Assembly: GCA_026120185.1 (NCBI GenBank)
Contig: JANUWF010000008.1
Span: forward strand, 558,001-622,000
Direction of reading: 5' to 3'
From: Voacanga thouarsii
Lineage: Eukaryota > Streptophyta > Magnoliopsida > Gentianales > Apocynaceae
DNA: 64,000 nt
The stretch's first letter is position 1. Each line of letters starts with the position of its first letter. Made by a program: the position numbers and the translations under genes. Below, one piece after another: positions 32,883-43,945 of the stretch. Below the pieces are notes generated by a model. The model had not been told where the DNA came from, ran no database searches, and saw nothing but the letters and a program-made list of their open reading frames with translations.

Positions 32883-34375
32883 GATCTATTGTATCAATAA
32901 AGATGAGATCTTTTGATGAAGTTAGGGTTAATATATGGAGTTAATGGAAATTGAGTAGGGAAGTCATCGTGTAGATAGTTTGATTTGTCTATAAGCATGC
33001 ATAGTGATGAGATGCATGATCATGGGAGGCTATAGAGATGACTTAATGCATTAATCCATCTAGATGCCATGGATGAATTAGATGATTAATATGATCATAG
33101 GGATTCGTGATGCATGAAAAAATGAGTGGGTTCATATTTGGTTTCTAATTATAGAAACATTGGTTCTAGATAAGGAAGAAAGTGAAAAAGAGATCAAGCA
33201 TTGCTTTGGTTGATTATTGAGAATATCCAAATAAGTCCCTGCATAATTGTTTTGCTAAATACTACATGTTTGCAAGTCTTTTGTACAATGATATTGAAAT
33301 GGTGTCCATATGATGATTGGCATGATGATTGAAATGATGGTTGAACATGATGAAATAATATTGTGGTATTTTGATACTTAAATTGAGAACGTTGACATTT
33401 TAAACTCCAAATGATTTTGACGAATCTAAACTTTCAAACTAAAAATGGTTTCTTTTCCTTTATCACTAAAACGTTTTGGAAAGCTTGTTGTGGAAAAACC
33501 ACATTTTACAAAGACAGGATAATCAATGACTGTGAAAACAAGGGAAATGATTCTATCCCTAAATTGAAAGCATTGAGTACTCAGCAGAGGTAGGCTAGTG
33601 ATACTAGTCTTGGAGAGTTAGAGTAAGTCTTGTGGCAATAGACCACCTCCAAAAGATGAACTCAGCTTGAAGAGGCGACAATACTACTTAGTCAGGCCGG
33701 TCCAAGCTAGCATGTTGGTCCATGTGGACTTTATTTTCCAGGTTTGACAACTGGTGTGTTAGGTGTAGAGATGGAGTATCTCACCCTAGTGGGCGGATCA
33801 CCCACTGCCCAGTGTTGAACGGTTACACTGGGAGCTATCATGATGGTAGTCATGATATTACCTGGATATTGATATTGAATCATTACTAATCCCTACTTTA
33901 TGAATCTATGATATTGATGATTGGATGATTTATTGAGAGTTGTTTTGAATACGGAGAGCATTGCTTCACCCAATAGTTGTTTACTGAAGAAAATTGACTT
34001 GCATACATATTTTGTGTGTTTGGTAAACCTGCATGCACGAAATGTATAAATGTGACATCCGTACACACGGGACTTACTGAGATTCCAATCTCACACTATT
34101 TTACATCATGTTTTCAAGGGAGTACTTTCATTGAGTAGGTTGGAGGAATAAGAGATGATCGTTCAATTTATTTTATTTTGCTTTGTATTTCTTTTGCAAG
34201 ACGATTGTTAATTTCTAAATTTTCAGACTTGTAAGTTTTGATTTCGGATGTAATAAGATTATCGTTTTTATTTTATTTAGTCATTTTCCTTTTGTACCTC
34301 GTTATAAGACCCCTAGTCCATTGGACGGGACAACATCCCCGCCCTATTTGGGTACATAAGTTGTGGGGTGTTACA
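32883..34375 (+). mobile_element. LTR-A solo LTR 'outer', right half
   Basis: Continues the outer LTR after the nested insertion and ends GGGGTGTTACA at 34375, followed by the CTTCC target duplication. Confidence 0.88.
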
Positions 34376-34380
34376 CTTCC

Positions 34381-36774
34381 ATACTCTCCCTGAGCAACAA
34401 AACTAGGTGGTTGCTCCATGTACACTTCCTCTTGTAGATCACCACGTAAAAAGGAATTTTTTATGTCTAACTGATGTAAAGGCCAGTCATAAGTAGCTGC
34501 TAGAGAAATAAACAAACGAACAAAGGTTAATTTGGCCACAGGAGAAAAAGTGTCAGAATAATCCACACCATAAGTCTAAGCATAGCTTTTAGCCACAAGG
34601 CGGGCTTTGAGGCGAGTGACGGATCCATCAGGCTTGACTTTGACTGTAAACACCCATTTACATCCAATAGTCTTCTTTCCTATAGGTAAATCTACTAAAT
34701 TCCAAGTATCATTAGCGTCTAAAACATTCATCTCGTCTATCATAGCATCACGCCAGCCAGAATGTGACAAAGCTTCAGAGACAGTTTTAGATATACTGAT
34801 AGAATCAAGAGATGCCACAAAAGAACAAGATGAAGAGGACAAGTGAGCATACAAAACAAAAGATGAAATAGGATAAGTGCATTGTCTTTTACCTTTACGA
34901 ACTACAATAGGAATATCAAGATCACTGGTAACGGGATTTAATGGCGTTGAAGTTACCGGCTCAGGACATGAAGGAAGAAGCCTTTCCCGCCTAGAATAAA
35001 CCTACCGAATAGGTTGTTTTGGTAGAGGTGGAGGGGGTTACTGGACAAATCAGGAATAGTTGGAAGAGCAGATGTCTGAGCTATGATAGTATAAAGTAAC
35101 AAATCATCATTCTCCACTGAACTAGAATAACTGGAAGGAGAAGAAAAGAAAGGAATATGTTCCTAAAAAGTAACATCAACCGGCACAAGATACCTATTAA
35201 GAGTAGGAGAATAGCAACAATAACCTTTTTGTAATCGAGAATATCCAAGAAAGACACATTTTAATGATTTTGGATCTAATTTAGGGAGATGAGGTCGAAC
35301 ATCAAGGACAACATAGGTACTACCAAAGGCCCGAGGTTCAACACGAAACAAAAACTTAGTAAGAAATAAGATATGATAAGGACTCTCACCATTAAAAATA
35401 GATGAAAGGCATTTGATTAATCAAGAAATAGGCTGTGGATACTGCATCGGCCCAAAACTGTTTAGGAACTTGCATTTGAAAGAGAATTGCTCTACAGTTG
35501 CAAGGAGATGTCTATTTTTCTGTTCAGCTACTCCATTCTAAGATGGGGTATCAACACAAGATGATTGATGAAGAATGCCATTCTGGATCATATAACTCTG
35601 AAAGGTTCTGAAAAATATTCTTTGGCATTATCACTTCTCAGAGTTCAGACAGCAACATTAAATTGAGTTTTTATTTCCACACAGAAAGCACTAAAATGAG
35701 TAAACAACTCGGAATGGCTCTTTATTAAATAAAGATAAACAATTCTAGAAAAGTCATCAACAAAAGTAACAAAATATTTAAATCCGAGTTTAGACAACAC
35801 AGGGCACAGACCCCAAACATCTGAAAGAATCAATTCAAATGGAGAATTAGCTCTTTTATTGACTCGAGGAAAAGAACTCCAATGATAATGTTTAGCAAAT
35901 TGACAGGACTCACAATCTAAAAAAGACAAATCATGAAACTGAGAACATAGTTTCTTCAACACAGGTAAGAATAGGTAATCAAATCGGCAATGAACTTCAA
36001 ATGGAGTGAGAATTCACTAGAACAGGCAATAGATCTTGGCAGTTTTGTATCCAGAATGTAGAGGCCTCCAGATTCATGTCCCCTACCAATAATCTTCTTT
36101 GTCAAAAGATCTTAAAAGATACAGTAGTCAGGAAAGAATGAGACAGAACAATTTAAGGCATGAATGATTTTACTGACAAATATGAGATTGAATAAAAAAT
36201 TAGGTAGACTTAGGGCAAAGGATAATGATAATGAAGGAGTCAGATCAATGGTGCTAGTACCGAGAACACAAGAGTTAGATCCATCTGCTAAGGTGACACT
36301 AGATGGAGATAGGTGAGATTCAACTTTAGGAGATTAGGATTACCTGTCATGTGATATGTGGCACCAGTATCAATGACCCAATCGGACGAAGAAGAAACAA
36401 GACACGTACTTAGGTTACCTAACTCGGCAATGGCAGAGATAGATTGAGATGAAGACGTCAAATTTTCTTGGTAGTGAAGGAATTTTCCGTATTCATCTGT
36501 AGAAACTATAAAAGTGTTGTCACCCATATCCAGACACAGTAGGTGTAGGAGATTCAGAGGAGAGAGGCGACCTTGGTCGGAGAATACTGGAGGTAGAACG
36601 GTCACTGAAAGACATCACACTCACACACACCGCTACTGCTAATGGCAATGACAATACCTCTGCTCATTAGGGCAGAGAACTTAACAACGAGCACCTCTGC
36701 TCACTGGGGTAGAGAAACAAACAGCAAAAAACGGGGTAAACCCCTAAAACCAAGCTATTATGGCTCTTATACCA
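34381..36774 (-). pseudogene. pol: copia element 3 polyprotein relic
   Basis: Minus strand. From the 5' LTR inwards: only about 150 bp of leader and gag, then protease WVIDTGATYHMTGN (about 36345-36390), integrase with CESCQFAKH and LSDVWGL (35645-35962), the post-core segment [19 protein letters not shown] (35163-35351), and RT (34854 down to 34381) with [56 protein letters not shown] then continues at 27904 past the inserted LTR. Stops and frameshifts occur throughout, for example a stop after ARLVAKSYA. Most of gag is deleted. Confidence 0.83.
36762..36774 (-). other. Primer-binding site of copia element 3
   Basis: TGGTATAAGAGCC on the minus strand, one base off the Met-tRNA consensus, directly adjacent to the LTR. 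Confidence 0.8.
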
Positions 36775-37027
36775 TGTAACAAGAAAAGTCTGTAATTTCT
36801 GTATATTTCATTGATTAAAAAAAGATTAAGTATATAAACAAGTATAAAGGTTTTAAACTAGGAAAGGTTATACAGATTATTCCTAAGATTAAACTTAAGT
36901 TACAACTATGTACAGATTCATAACATCCCTAAGATTAAGCCTAAGATTAAGCTACTTACAGCTATTTACATATTCATAATATCCCTAAGATTAAGCCTAA
37001 GATTAGGCTATTTACAGCTTCATAACA
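36775..37027 (-). repeat. 5' LTR of copia element 3
   Basis: On the minus strand runs TGTTATGAAGCTG ... CTTTTCTTGTTACA, 253 bp. It contains a direct repeat of a roughly 80-bp unit with two TAATCTTAGGCTTAATCTTA blocks. No partner LTR remains on the left. Confidence 0.75.
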
Positions 37028-37403
37028 GGGCTTAACTCGACAAGCTAATAGGAATCCTTGTTGAATATGAACTATTCTCCTGCGAGGTTTCTCCTCGTCA
37101 AATTGCTGACCAGGCTACTACCCAGGACGATTCTTCACCAATTAGCAGTGTTGTTGCTTGGGAATTCCATGGTCACAACAATCAGGGTTTGGTTCGGCTG
37201 GCCTTAGCTGGTCCAAGTGGGGCTTTAGCACCTATCTCAGAAGGAGCATTTAGAGAACTGCATTGAGACCCTAGCTGAGTCCCTAAAGGAGAAGCTTTCC
37301 ACTCAGGCAGAACAAGTGTCCTCTCTCATGGGCCTTGTCACTACAACCAAGAATCTTTCGGATGTTGGGCGTCTTGGATCCTTTGCAGGCTTCCCCTAGG
37401 GAG
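37028..37403 (+). other. Degraded unknown coding-like sequence
   Basis: Non-AT-rich compared with its surroundings and coding-like in texture, but with stops in all frames. A piece reading ILVEYELFSCEVSPRQIADQ is weakly like the region before the zinc knuckle in plant LINE ORF1 proteins; this is not enough to call it. Confidence 0.25.
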
Positions 37404-38178
37404 GATTCAGATGATAATCAGACTTCAGTCCCAATAGCAGCATTCACCACAGATGTAGCTAGTAAATGCTCAGATATTGCTACACCTTCAGGCCAAAATC
37501 GAGCTTCTAATTCTGAGATAATTGTGGCATTACCTCCTGTGTTGCCCTTTCGTCCAGCTACTGCAGAGAATGTTATAATTCCTAAAGGGTCTTCAGTCCT
37601 CGAACAATATTAGAATGCTCGAGTCTCTGAAATTCGGTAGTAACTCTCTAGATGTTTCTAATTCGCTGAGAACCAACAACAACATTGCTCCAGATCATAG
37701 ACCACAAATAATCTCAGAGGTCAATGGTCACCTGGAGCCTATTATTAATATTGCTTAGTCTAGAAAGTCCTCAAGGAGGAGCTCACAGAAAGATTCAGAT
37801 GATAATCAGACTTTAGTCCCAATAGTAGCATTCACCACAGCTGTAGCCAGTAAATGCTCAGATATTGCTACACCTTTAGACCAAAATCGAGCTTCTAATT
37901 CTGAGATAGCAGTGGCATTACCTCCTGTGTTGCCCTTGAGTCCAGCTACTGCAGAGAATGTTATAATTCCCATAGGGTCTTCAGTCCTTGAACAATATTA
38001 GAATGCTCAAGTCTCTGAAATTTGGTAGTAACTTCTCCAGATGTTTCTAATTCGCTGAGAACCAACAACATTGTTCCAGATCATAGACCACAAATAATCT
38101 CAGAGGTCAATGGTCACCTGGAGCGTATTATGAATATTGTTTAGTCTAGAAAGTCCTCAAGGAGGAGCTCACAGAAGG
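37404..38178 (+). repeat. 388-bp direct tandem duplication, unknown origin
   Basis: GATTCAGATGATAATCAGAC starts units at 37404 and 37792. Both copies carry GCATTCACCACAG, GCTCAGATATTGCTACACC and GAGGAGCTCACAGAA in the same order, at about 90% identity by eye. The first copy has an open frame of 92 codons (37335-37613) rich in Ser, Ala and Pro; the second copy keeps much of it. Likely a decayed gene or LINE ORF1 fragment. Confidence 0.8.
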
Positions 38179-38815
38179 AACAGCTTGCACATGATGATAT
38201 CCTTTTACTAAATCAGATTTCAGACGTTAGACAGTATGATTTTTCGGCTGGAGGATGATGTTCACATTGAGTTGCTTTTTTCTGACAAAGATAGACTTCC
38301 AACAAATTATCTTTCTGATTCTACTTTGCCAAGAGATACTAGACCAGATTTTGAAGCTACATCGCAACATCATATTATGGTTTAAAGAAAATCAAAGCTC
38401 GAAAAGTTAAGGAGATAGGTAAATCTTTTCCTGTTCCAAATTTGTATGAGGACATAGTTAAAAATATTACTGATGATTTTGCTGATTTTACACCTGTTTG
38501 CTCTAGGAAAAACAAGAAAATAAGGGAATTTCGACCCCTAAGCATAGTATGATTACCAGGAAAGTAGCAAAAGCTTTTCGATTGTAATCTTTCTAAGGCC
38601 ATTGGCCCTATTTAATTTTCTATAATTCATTATCTGATTAAAAAATGCAAAAATCTACTAGAAGACAAATATTTCTGAAGCATGATGATGCTCTGAAAAT
38701 TTATTGTTATTAATATTTTTAAAAAAAAAAAAACTTTTGAAGAACCATAAGCTGGAGTTGATGAAAACAAAAAGGAAGTTAAGAAATCTAATGTCACAAT
38801 GCAGCAGAGAATGGT
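38179..38815. other. Degraded sequence, no gene called
   Basis: Continues the texture of the duplicated region to about 38600, then AT-rich with an A-run at 38719-38732. I recognise no conserved protein. Confidence 0.4.
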
Positions 38816-39183
38816 GTAGAATGCAAAGGCAAGAGTAAGAAGATTGAATATAATATTAGAGCAGGCGACCTTTAAGTTGCTTTAATGATATAATGTCTTC
38901 TAATAGTAGTATGTTTCCCTAGAACTCCAGATTGTTGTGATAATTTTCTAGTCGTAGTAAAGTCAGTTTTTAAATACTCTCTAGGTCATGATCGGCTAAT
39001 TTAGGTTAGGGTTGACTGTAGTCAACCTGCAGCCTTGTTTTGTCAAACATTGCAGCCTTTAGGTGTATTAGGATTTAAGTGTCTATGTCAAAGTTTGCTT
39101 AGCCTTGAAGGACTTTTGGTTCTTGGAGCCTTTGGTCTATGTATGTCATTGTAAGGTTTTGCCTCTAAATGAGAAGGAGTTGT
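38816..39183 (+). repeat. Diverged dispersed repeat, copy 2
   Basis: Partner of 27097-27478 by ordered short blocks, see that entry. It is less AT-rich and keeps GTAGTCAACCTGCAGCC. Confidence 0.5.
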
Positions 39184-40257
39184 TAGGCGTAAGGTTTTGG
39201 CTCTTTTCCTCTGTTCTTTTACAAAATTACCTGATTTCCTTTCTTTCTTCTTTCTATTCTTCTAAATCAACAACCTTTCTCTCTTCTAAAGTCCATCATT
39301 GTTTAATTCTTCAAGCAACACCATATCAGCCCCAACTAAAGTTGACCTGGTGATGCATCAAGACTAAAACATGATTTAATTCATCACAGTTTTTCATAAG
39401 CCATAAAGGAATATAGAGGCAATTACAAATTCTGGTAACACATCCAATAACTTAATATGTAGATTGAATTTGAGAAATACATTTTCCCTGCTGTGTAGAT
39501 TGAATTTGAGAAATACATTTTCCCTGCTGCTTCACTAGATGATTCCAATATATTTAGATACCCTACTGATTTGCTAACTTCCAGCAAGCCAAAATATCAG
39601 GAAAACGAGCCTGTATTACAGCTTCTTCCTAAAACACCATACTTGTCCAAGCAACTAGAACTATTCCACCTATTCTAAGTATGAAGATTTTGAGCGGTTA
39701 AAAAAAAACACATATATATACATATATCTGAATTTAAAATGTAATATACAACACTAAACAAATTAACTAATGGAACTTTGCCCACAGAAGCCCTAAGAAG
39801 CTTTATTCACACTAGGTTCATTAACTGAGTTTTGATGCCACCAAATCTCGTACCACGTACTGCTGTCATATGACAAGATAGGCTCTATTAATAAGCAGAC
39901 AAAGCATTTATTTATGTTCCATTTCAAAATTGTAGAAGCCTCGTTAGAACGTTAAGCAATGGCAGGAGGTTCTCAAGAAAAAGGTATAATTCTGTAAAAT
40001 TCATGAACAAAGTGCTGACTCGCAGCGGAACAACTAAGGAAACAAATCTATTTGCATCTGCAGAACCGAGGTAAAAGGCAAAAGAAACAAATCTACCTTA
40101 ATTTAGAAAAGTATACAAATTATCAATTAATCTGCTAATAGAAATTAAGAACCAAAACTCAGCAGCTGTGATCTTACAAGGATAGAAAACTTCTAATACA
40201 AAACGAAAACAATTCGATCCAAAATTTCAACCAAACAAAAAAAAAAAAAAAACGCAC
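39184..40257. other. Presumed TOL 5'UTR intron, host sequence
   Basis: AT-rich, no gene found. It includes a 36-bp direct repeat at 39458-39529 with unit start TGTAGATTGAATTTGAG, and an A-run at 40239-40253 next to the proposed donor site. Confidence 0.45.
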
Positions 40258-40380
40258 CTGCGATGGCACCCCACCCCCAGGAAGAGCTACTACTCAGTTC
40301 AATTCAATTCGCCTCTCTCTTTTGACAGACCCCTTGCAGCAGCTAACATCACAGAACACATATAGCTGTATATGAGAATG
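40258..40380 (-). other. TOL: Possible TOL 5'UTR exon
   Basis: On the minus strand a GC-richer stretch (GCTGCTGCAAGGGG ... CTGGGGGTGGGGTGCC) ends CAG/GTGCGTTTT, a good donor followed by a T-rich intron start. It has no long open frame, fits a leader exon, and the next acceptor in this direction could be the one at 26683 just before the TOL start codon. The upstream end (about 40380) is a guess. Alternative: promoter-like host DNA not connected to TOL. Confidence 0.4.
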
Positions 40381-40803
40381 AATTGGTGTTAGTGTGTCTC
40401 TCGAATAACAGAATTGATAAATTAGCAATCAAAGTGAAGCTAAGAATCTCTCTGCTGTATGATTTAATCTGGAGTGGGTCTTTCTATGCTTTTATTTGTC
40501 AACATTATTCTTTGCTTTCTGAACTTTTTCTTTATAAAAATAATAATAAATTAATAAATCTGCAAGGAAGGAGGAGTGTATGTAGTAAATTAATAAATAA
40601 GAAAAATACAAAAGCACAGATAAGTATGTGAGTTTTCTTTGAACTGATGAGTATCGATTGACTGTGCTCTCTGTATCGCTGTAAGAGTCCACGTCTCTTT
40701 CCTTTTCTGCTTTTTAATTATTATGTTCAGTTTATATGTTTCACGGAAAGTGATGGTCGGAAGCAATTGCGGCACCGCCACGAGGACTGTCTTTTAGACT
40801 ACA
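40381..40803. promoter_or_regulatory. Presumed TOL promoter region
   Basis: If the leader exon is real, this AT-rich stretch on its 5' side, ending at the MULE target duplication, is the proximal promoter. I cannot point to a convincing single TATA box, so this is inference from position only. Confidence 0.3.
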
Positions 40804-40891
40804 GAAGACCTTCAGAATTTCCGTTAAATGAGCTCGTTTTGGGAATTTTACGACAGTGGGGCGGCTAGATGGAAAATTCCGTATATAGTGA

Positions 40892-40993
40892 GGTCGCATT
40901 ATGGTAATGCGACTATATTCGCCCTTGCTCCCAAACACTTAAGCAATGACGGAGCGCTTGAAGACTTGTAGTCGCATTAATTGTAATGCGACC
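40892..40993. repeat. MULE subterminal palindromes, left end
   Basis: Two palindromes of the form GGTCGCATT, short spacer, AATGCGACC at about 40892-40914 and 40971-40993. Their counterparts on the right end are at 43700-43854. Confidence 0.85.
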
Positions 40994-41233
40994 TAGTGCC
41001 CCTGTTTATCAAATATAACATTGTTGTCATCCTACTTAAAAACTTCTGCAACCAAAGCCTCTATTGATTGAACATATTCGATTCTCATATAAAAAATATA
41101 TATATAAAGTGCAGAAACATTTCAAAATATAAATTACAACATCACAAGTACTATTTAGAAATGATTCTTAAAATACATTACAAATAAAGCAGTTCGATAA
41201 AATATATTACAAAGGAACATTTAAAAAAGTGGC

Positions 41234-42460
41234 CTAATCTCTCGAAACAGTAAAAGTATTATTATTACAATTTCTTCTAGTATGTCCACTCTTATGACAG
41301 TTGCTGCATCTTGGAGGAGAGTTGGGCGTTCGATAATCCATATCAGAAGGTATTCTTGATATTCGCGGACGGCTAGGAACTTCATTCCTCATTATTTCGT
41401 CCACAGGTGCAAACGTAAAATTAGAAGGCCTCCAATATTGTTCATCTGCCACAGGGAAAAACTGACCCTCATATGTCAACTCGTAATTTCGGCTAGTATA
41501 GAACTCCAAAACAAATTCAATAGGGTTCCAACCTCTGTGACAACATGCTACAAACCCATGCGAACAAGGTATACCATATATGCTCCACTTTTGGCAGCTG
41601 CATGATCTCTCCATCAAATTGACACTGTAAACATTTGGACTTCTACTCCCTTGTTGGACAGACGATTTGATCTCATATATGCCGGCTTGTGCATTAAATT
41701 CAGTCACAACATGCCCTCTAGATTTGTCCTCAAAATAAGAATACAACTTTCACATTTCAAATGGCAATGGGTGTCTCAAATTAGATGCCTCATCTATGTA
41801 TTCATTGAAATACTTAACTAACTTATGAAAAGTTATTTCGACCAAAACTTTCAGTGGGAGAGATCTCGCTTTCTTCAGCACACTGTTCATGCATTTAGAC
41901 AAACTAGTAGTCATTGAATCATATCTATGCCCTTCATCATACGACAAAGTCCATCAAATATTTAAATGCATCTTCTTTTCGAATCCTAAATTCATCCAAG
42001 TATGCTTGACATTTTGTCCTTTTACGCTCCAAACCCGCAGCATACATCAAATTTGTCAAATTTGTGTCCTTAAATTTAGCATGAAAATTTCCCTTAATGT
42101 GCCCGAGGCAATATCGATGGACAGCTAAAGGTTCTTGCCATTCAGTCGTATGTCATACAGCATTAATTATACCTTTATGTCTATCTGAAATCAGACATAT
42201 ATGTCTTTCCATAATGACATGTTGACGTAGTAGCTTTAAGAACCAGCTCCAACTCTCCAATGACTCGTCATCCACGATGGCAAATGCAAGAGGGAAGAGG
42301 TGACTGTTTGCATCCCAAGTTGACATAACCAACAATTTATCTCGATAAAGTCCCCTTAAATGAGTTCCATCAATAGATACCACTGGTCGACAATATTTGA
42401 AGCCAACAATTGAAGGTTTGAAAGCCCAGAAAAGGAAACCAAACTACCAGAAAGAGATGC
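41234..42460 (-). pseudogene. mudrA-like: MULE transposase (MURA-type) pseudogene
   Basis: Minus strand, in order: FWAFKPSIVGFKYCRPVVSI leading to DGTHLRG with the first catalytic Asp (about 42380-42455), WDANSHLFPLAFAIVDDE, CLISDRHKGI with the second Asp, then HRYCLGHIKGNF and YLDEFRIRKEDAF, MTTSLSKCMNSVLK, a SWIM zinc finger (CSCQKW...CSHGF, about 41600) and a C-terminal CCHC knuckle CSNCHKSGHTRRNC (about 41270-41310). Breaks: a stop right after GIINAV (about 42150), a frameshift near 41947, and a stop between PFEM and KLYSYFED (41747-41749). The N-terminal MuDR region is not recognisable upstream of 42460. In a live element this protein cuts and joins the TIRs. Confidence 0.9.
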
Positions 42461-43680
42461 AATTCATCATCTTCTTCAGAAGCACCATATGCAAAGAACA
42501 GGTATTTGAATGACAGCCAAATTAGTTCACAATGAGAGTGAGGCATTCAATAGGATACCAGAGCTCTTCTTACTTTTTCATTTTTTTGGTAAACAGCAGA
42601 ATAATATTGCTGAATAGAAATTACAGTTTTTCAACCCTGGGATGCCTAGTCCTTCCAACATCAGACACAATAAGTCCATAATACAAATTGTTATATCATC
42701 ATAAACCAAAACAAACCCACTCCCTCTTGTTATATCAGCACAAATTAGTTTCTTTGGGCCCCATACAGTTCTAGTGAAATCTCAAGTTAAGAGATTTTTT
42801 ATAAGTGCAAACTACTTTACCAAAGGTGAAACTCACTCCAACTTTATCGGTTGACCCCAAAATTCATCTTAAGATAAATATGGTGTTATTATAAACTCAC
42901 TCCAAATGATTGTAACTTCACATACTAGTGACAGGAATTGAAACGGCAAGACATATGGAGTAAGCATGTTGCCCAACCAGATGATCAAGTAGAATTATTC
43001 AAAAGAAATCCCTTAATCAAAATTTTCAGTTACTTATGAATGAAACATGTTATTACAACTCATACCATGTATCTGGCTTTATACTTTCTATTAGTAAACA
43101 TTATTCCACATCACAAGCATAAATCTGCGTCAACTTATCAACATAACCATAGTTCCCAAAGTCAAAACCAAGGTTAAGTTAGAAATTTAACATCAGAATA
43201 GTGTATAAACATCAAATTACATAGCATAAAGATTTGTCTTCAAAGCCCCACTTCGCTAACTCCCTTCACAGAATTTGTAAAACTAGAAAAAAATAACTAT
43301 CATGTCCCCACAAAGAAGCATCCAGAAAACAGTTATTTTGCATATGCATTCATAATTTATAATCCTCATGCATAGTATGAGCAAGGGAATTTTTAAAGGC
43401 ATTTTCTAAGGTGACCACGCCGAGCAAGGATGACATTGAAGTAAGAGAATCAGATTACTGAATCAAATGGAGAAATAAAACATCAGAAATCAAATGGAGA
43501 AAGAACAAATAAATATACCAAAATGGGACAAAATGCAATGCCCGTCACTGAAGAGGAAGCCCACTGCCGAAATAAGGTCACCGGTCGCCGGCGCAAATGG
43601 AGATGGCAGGTCGTGGAAGAACGCAGGGAAGAAAGCCAAGGAACAAGACGCAGAAATGAAAATCGCGTCAAGGCAGGGGG
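42461..43680. other. MULE interior, 5' part, non-coding
   Basis: AT-rich sequence where the transposase N-terminus would be expected, with no recognisable coding remains. From about 43530 to 43680 it becomes GC-rich; short open frames on both strands there have no motif that I know. It could be the 5'UTR of the transposase or captured host sequence. Confidence 0.45.
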
Positions 43681-43699
43681 AGAAGTAATGTGACCTACA

Positions 43700-43854
43700 G
43701 GTCGCATTATGCTAATGCGATCTAACTGAGGTCGCATTTAGATAATGCGACCTCACTCAGCTTTATATCAATGCTCGCATGGAGCAAGGGGGAATGTGGT
43801 CGCATTTCCACAATGCGACCTTATTTAATAAGGTCGCATTATGGAAATGCGACC
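43700..43854. repeat. MULE subterminal palindromes, right end
   Basis: Four palindromes at 43700-43722, 43730-43752, 43798-43820 and 43832-43854, all of the form GGTCGCATT, spacer, AATGCGACC, with small changes. Confidence 0.88.
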
Positions 43855-43945
43855 TCACTACATACGGAATTCTCCGTTTAGTCGCCCCACTGTCGTAAAA
43901 TCCCCCCAAAACGACCCCATTTAACGAAAATTCCGGAAGACCTTC

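Larger units (their letters stand above)
40814..43935 (-). mobile_element. Mutator-like element (MULE), degraded
   Basis: A 3.1 kb element with about 100-bp terminal inverted repeats (40814-40915 and 43832-43935; shared blocks GTTAAATG, TTTTACGACAGTGGGGCG, ATTCCGTAT and GTGAGGTCGCATT) and a 10-bp target duplication GAAGACCTTC at 40804-40813 and 43936-43945. It encodes a broken MULE transposase on the minus strand. Target-site length, TIR length and the transposase all agree with Mutator. It lies about 0.4 kb upstream of the proposed TOL leader exon. Confidence 0.93.

Noticed and set aside
37028..38600. LINE ORF1
   Set aside because: Only one weak peptide resemblance; no zinc knuckle, endonuclease or RT and no clear poly-A tail with target duplication.
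43483..43737. A host gene on the MULE minus strand
   Set aside because: Open on both strands because of GC content, no known motif, and inside the MULE.
40892..43854. Regular palindromic repeats resembling a CRISPR array
   Set aside because: They are at the two ends of a MULE with target duplication and transposase remains, spacing is irregular, and the DNA is plant.
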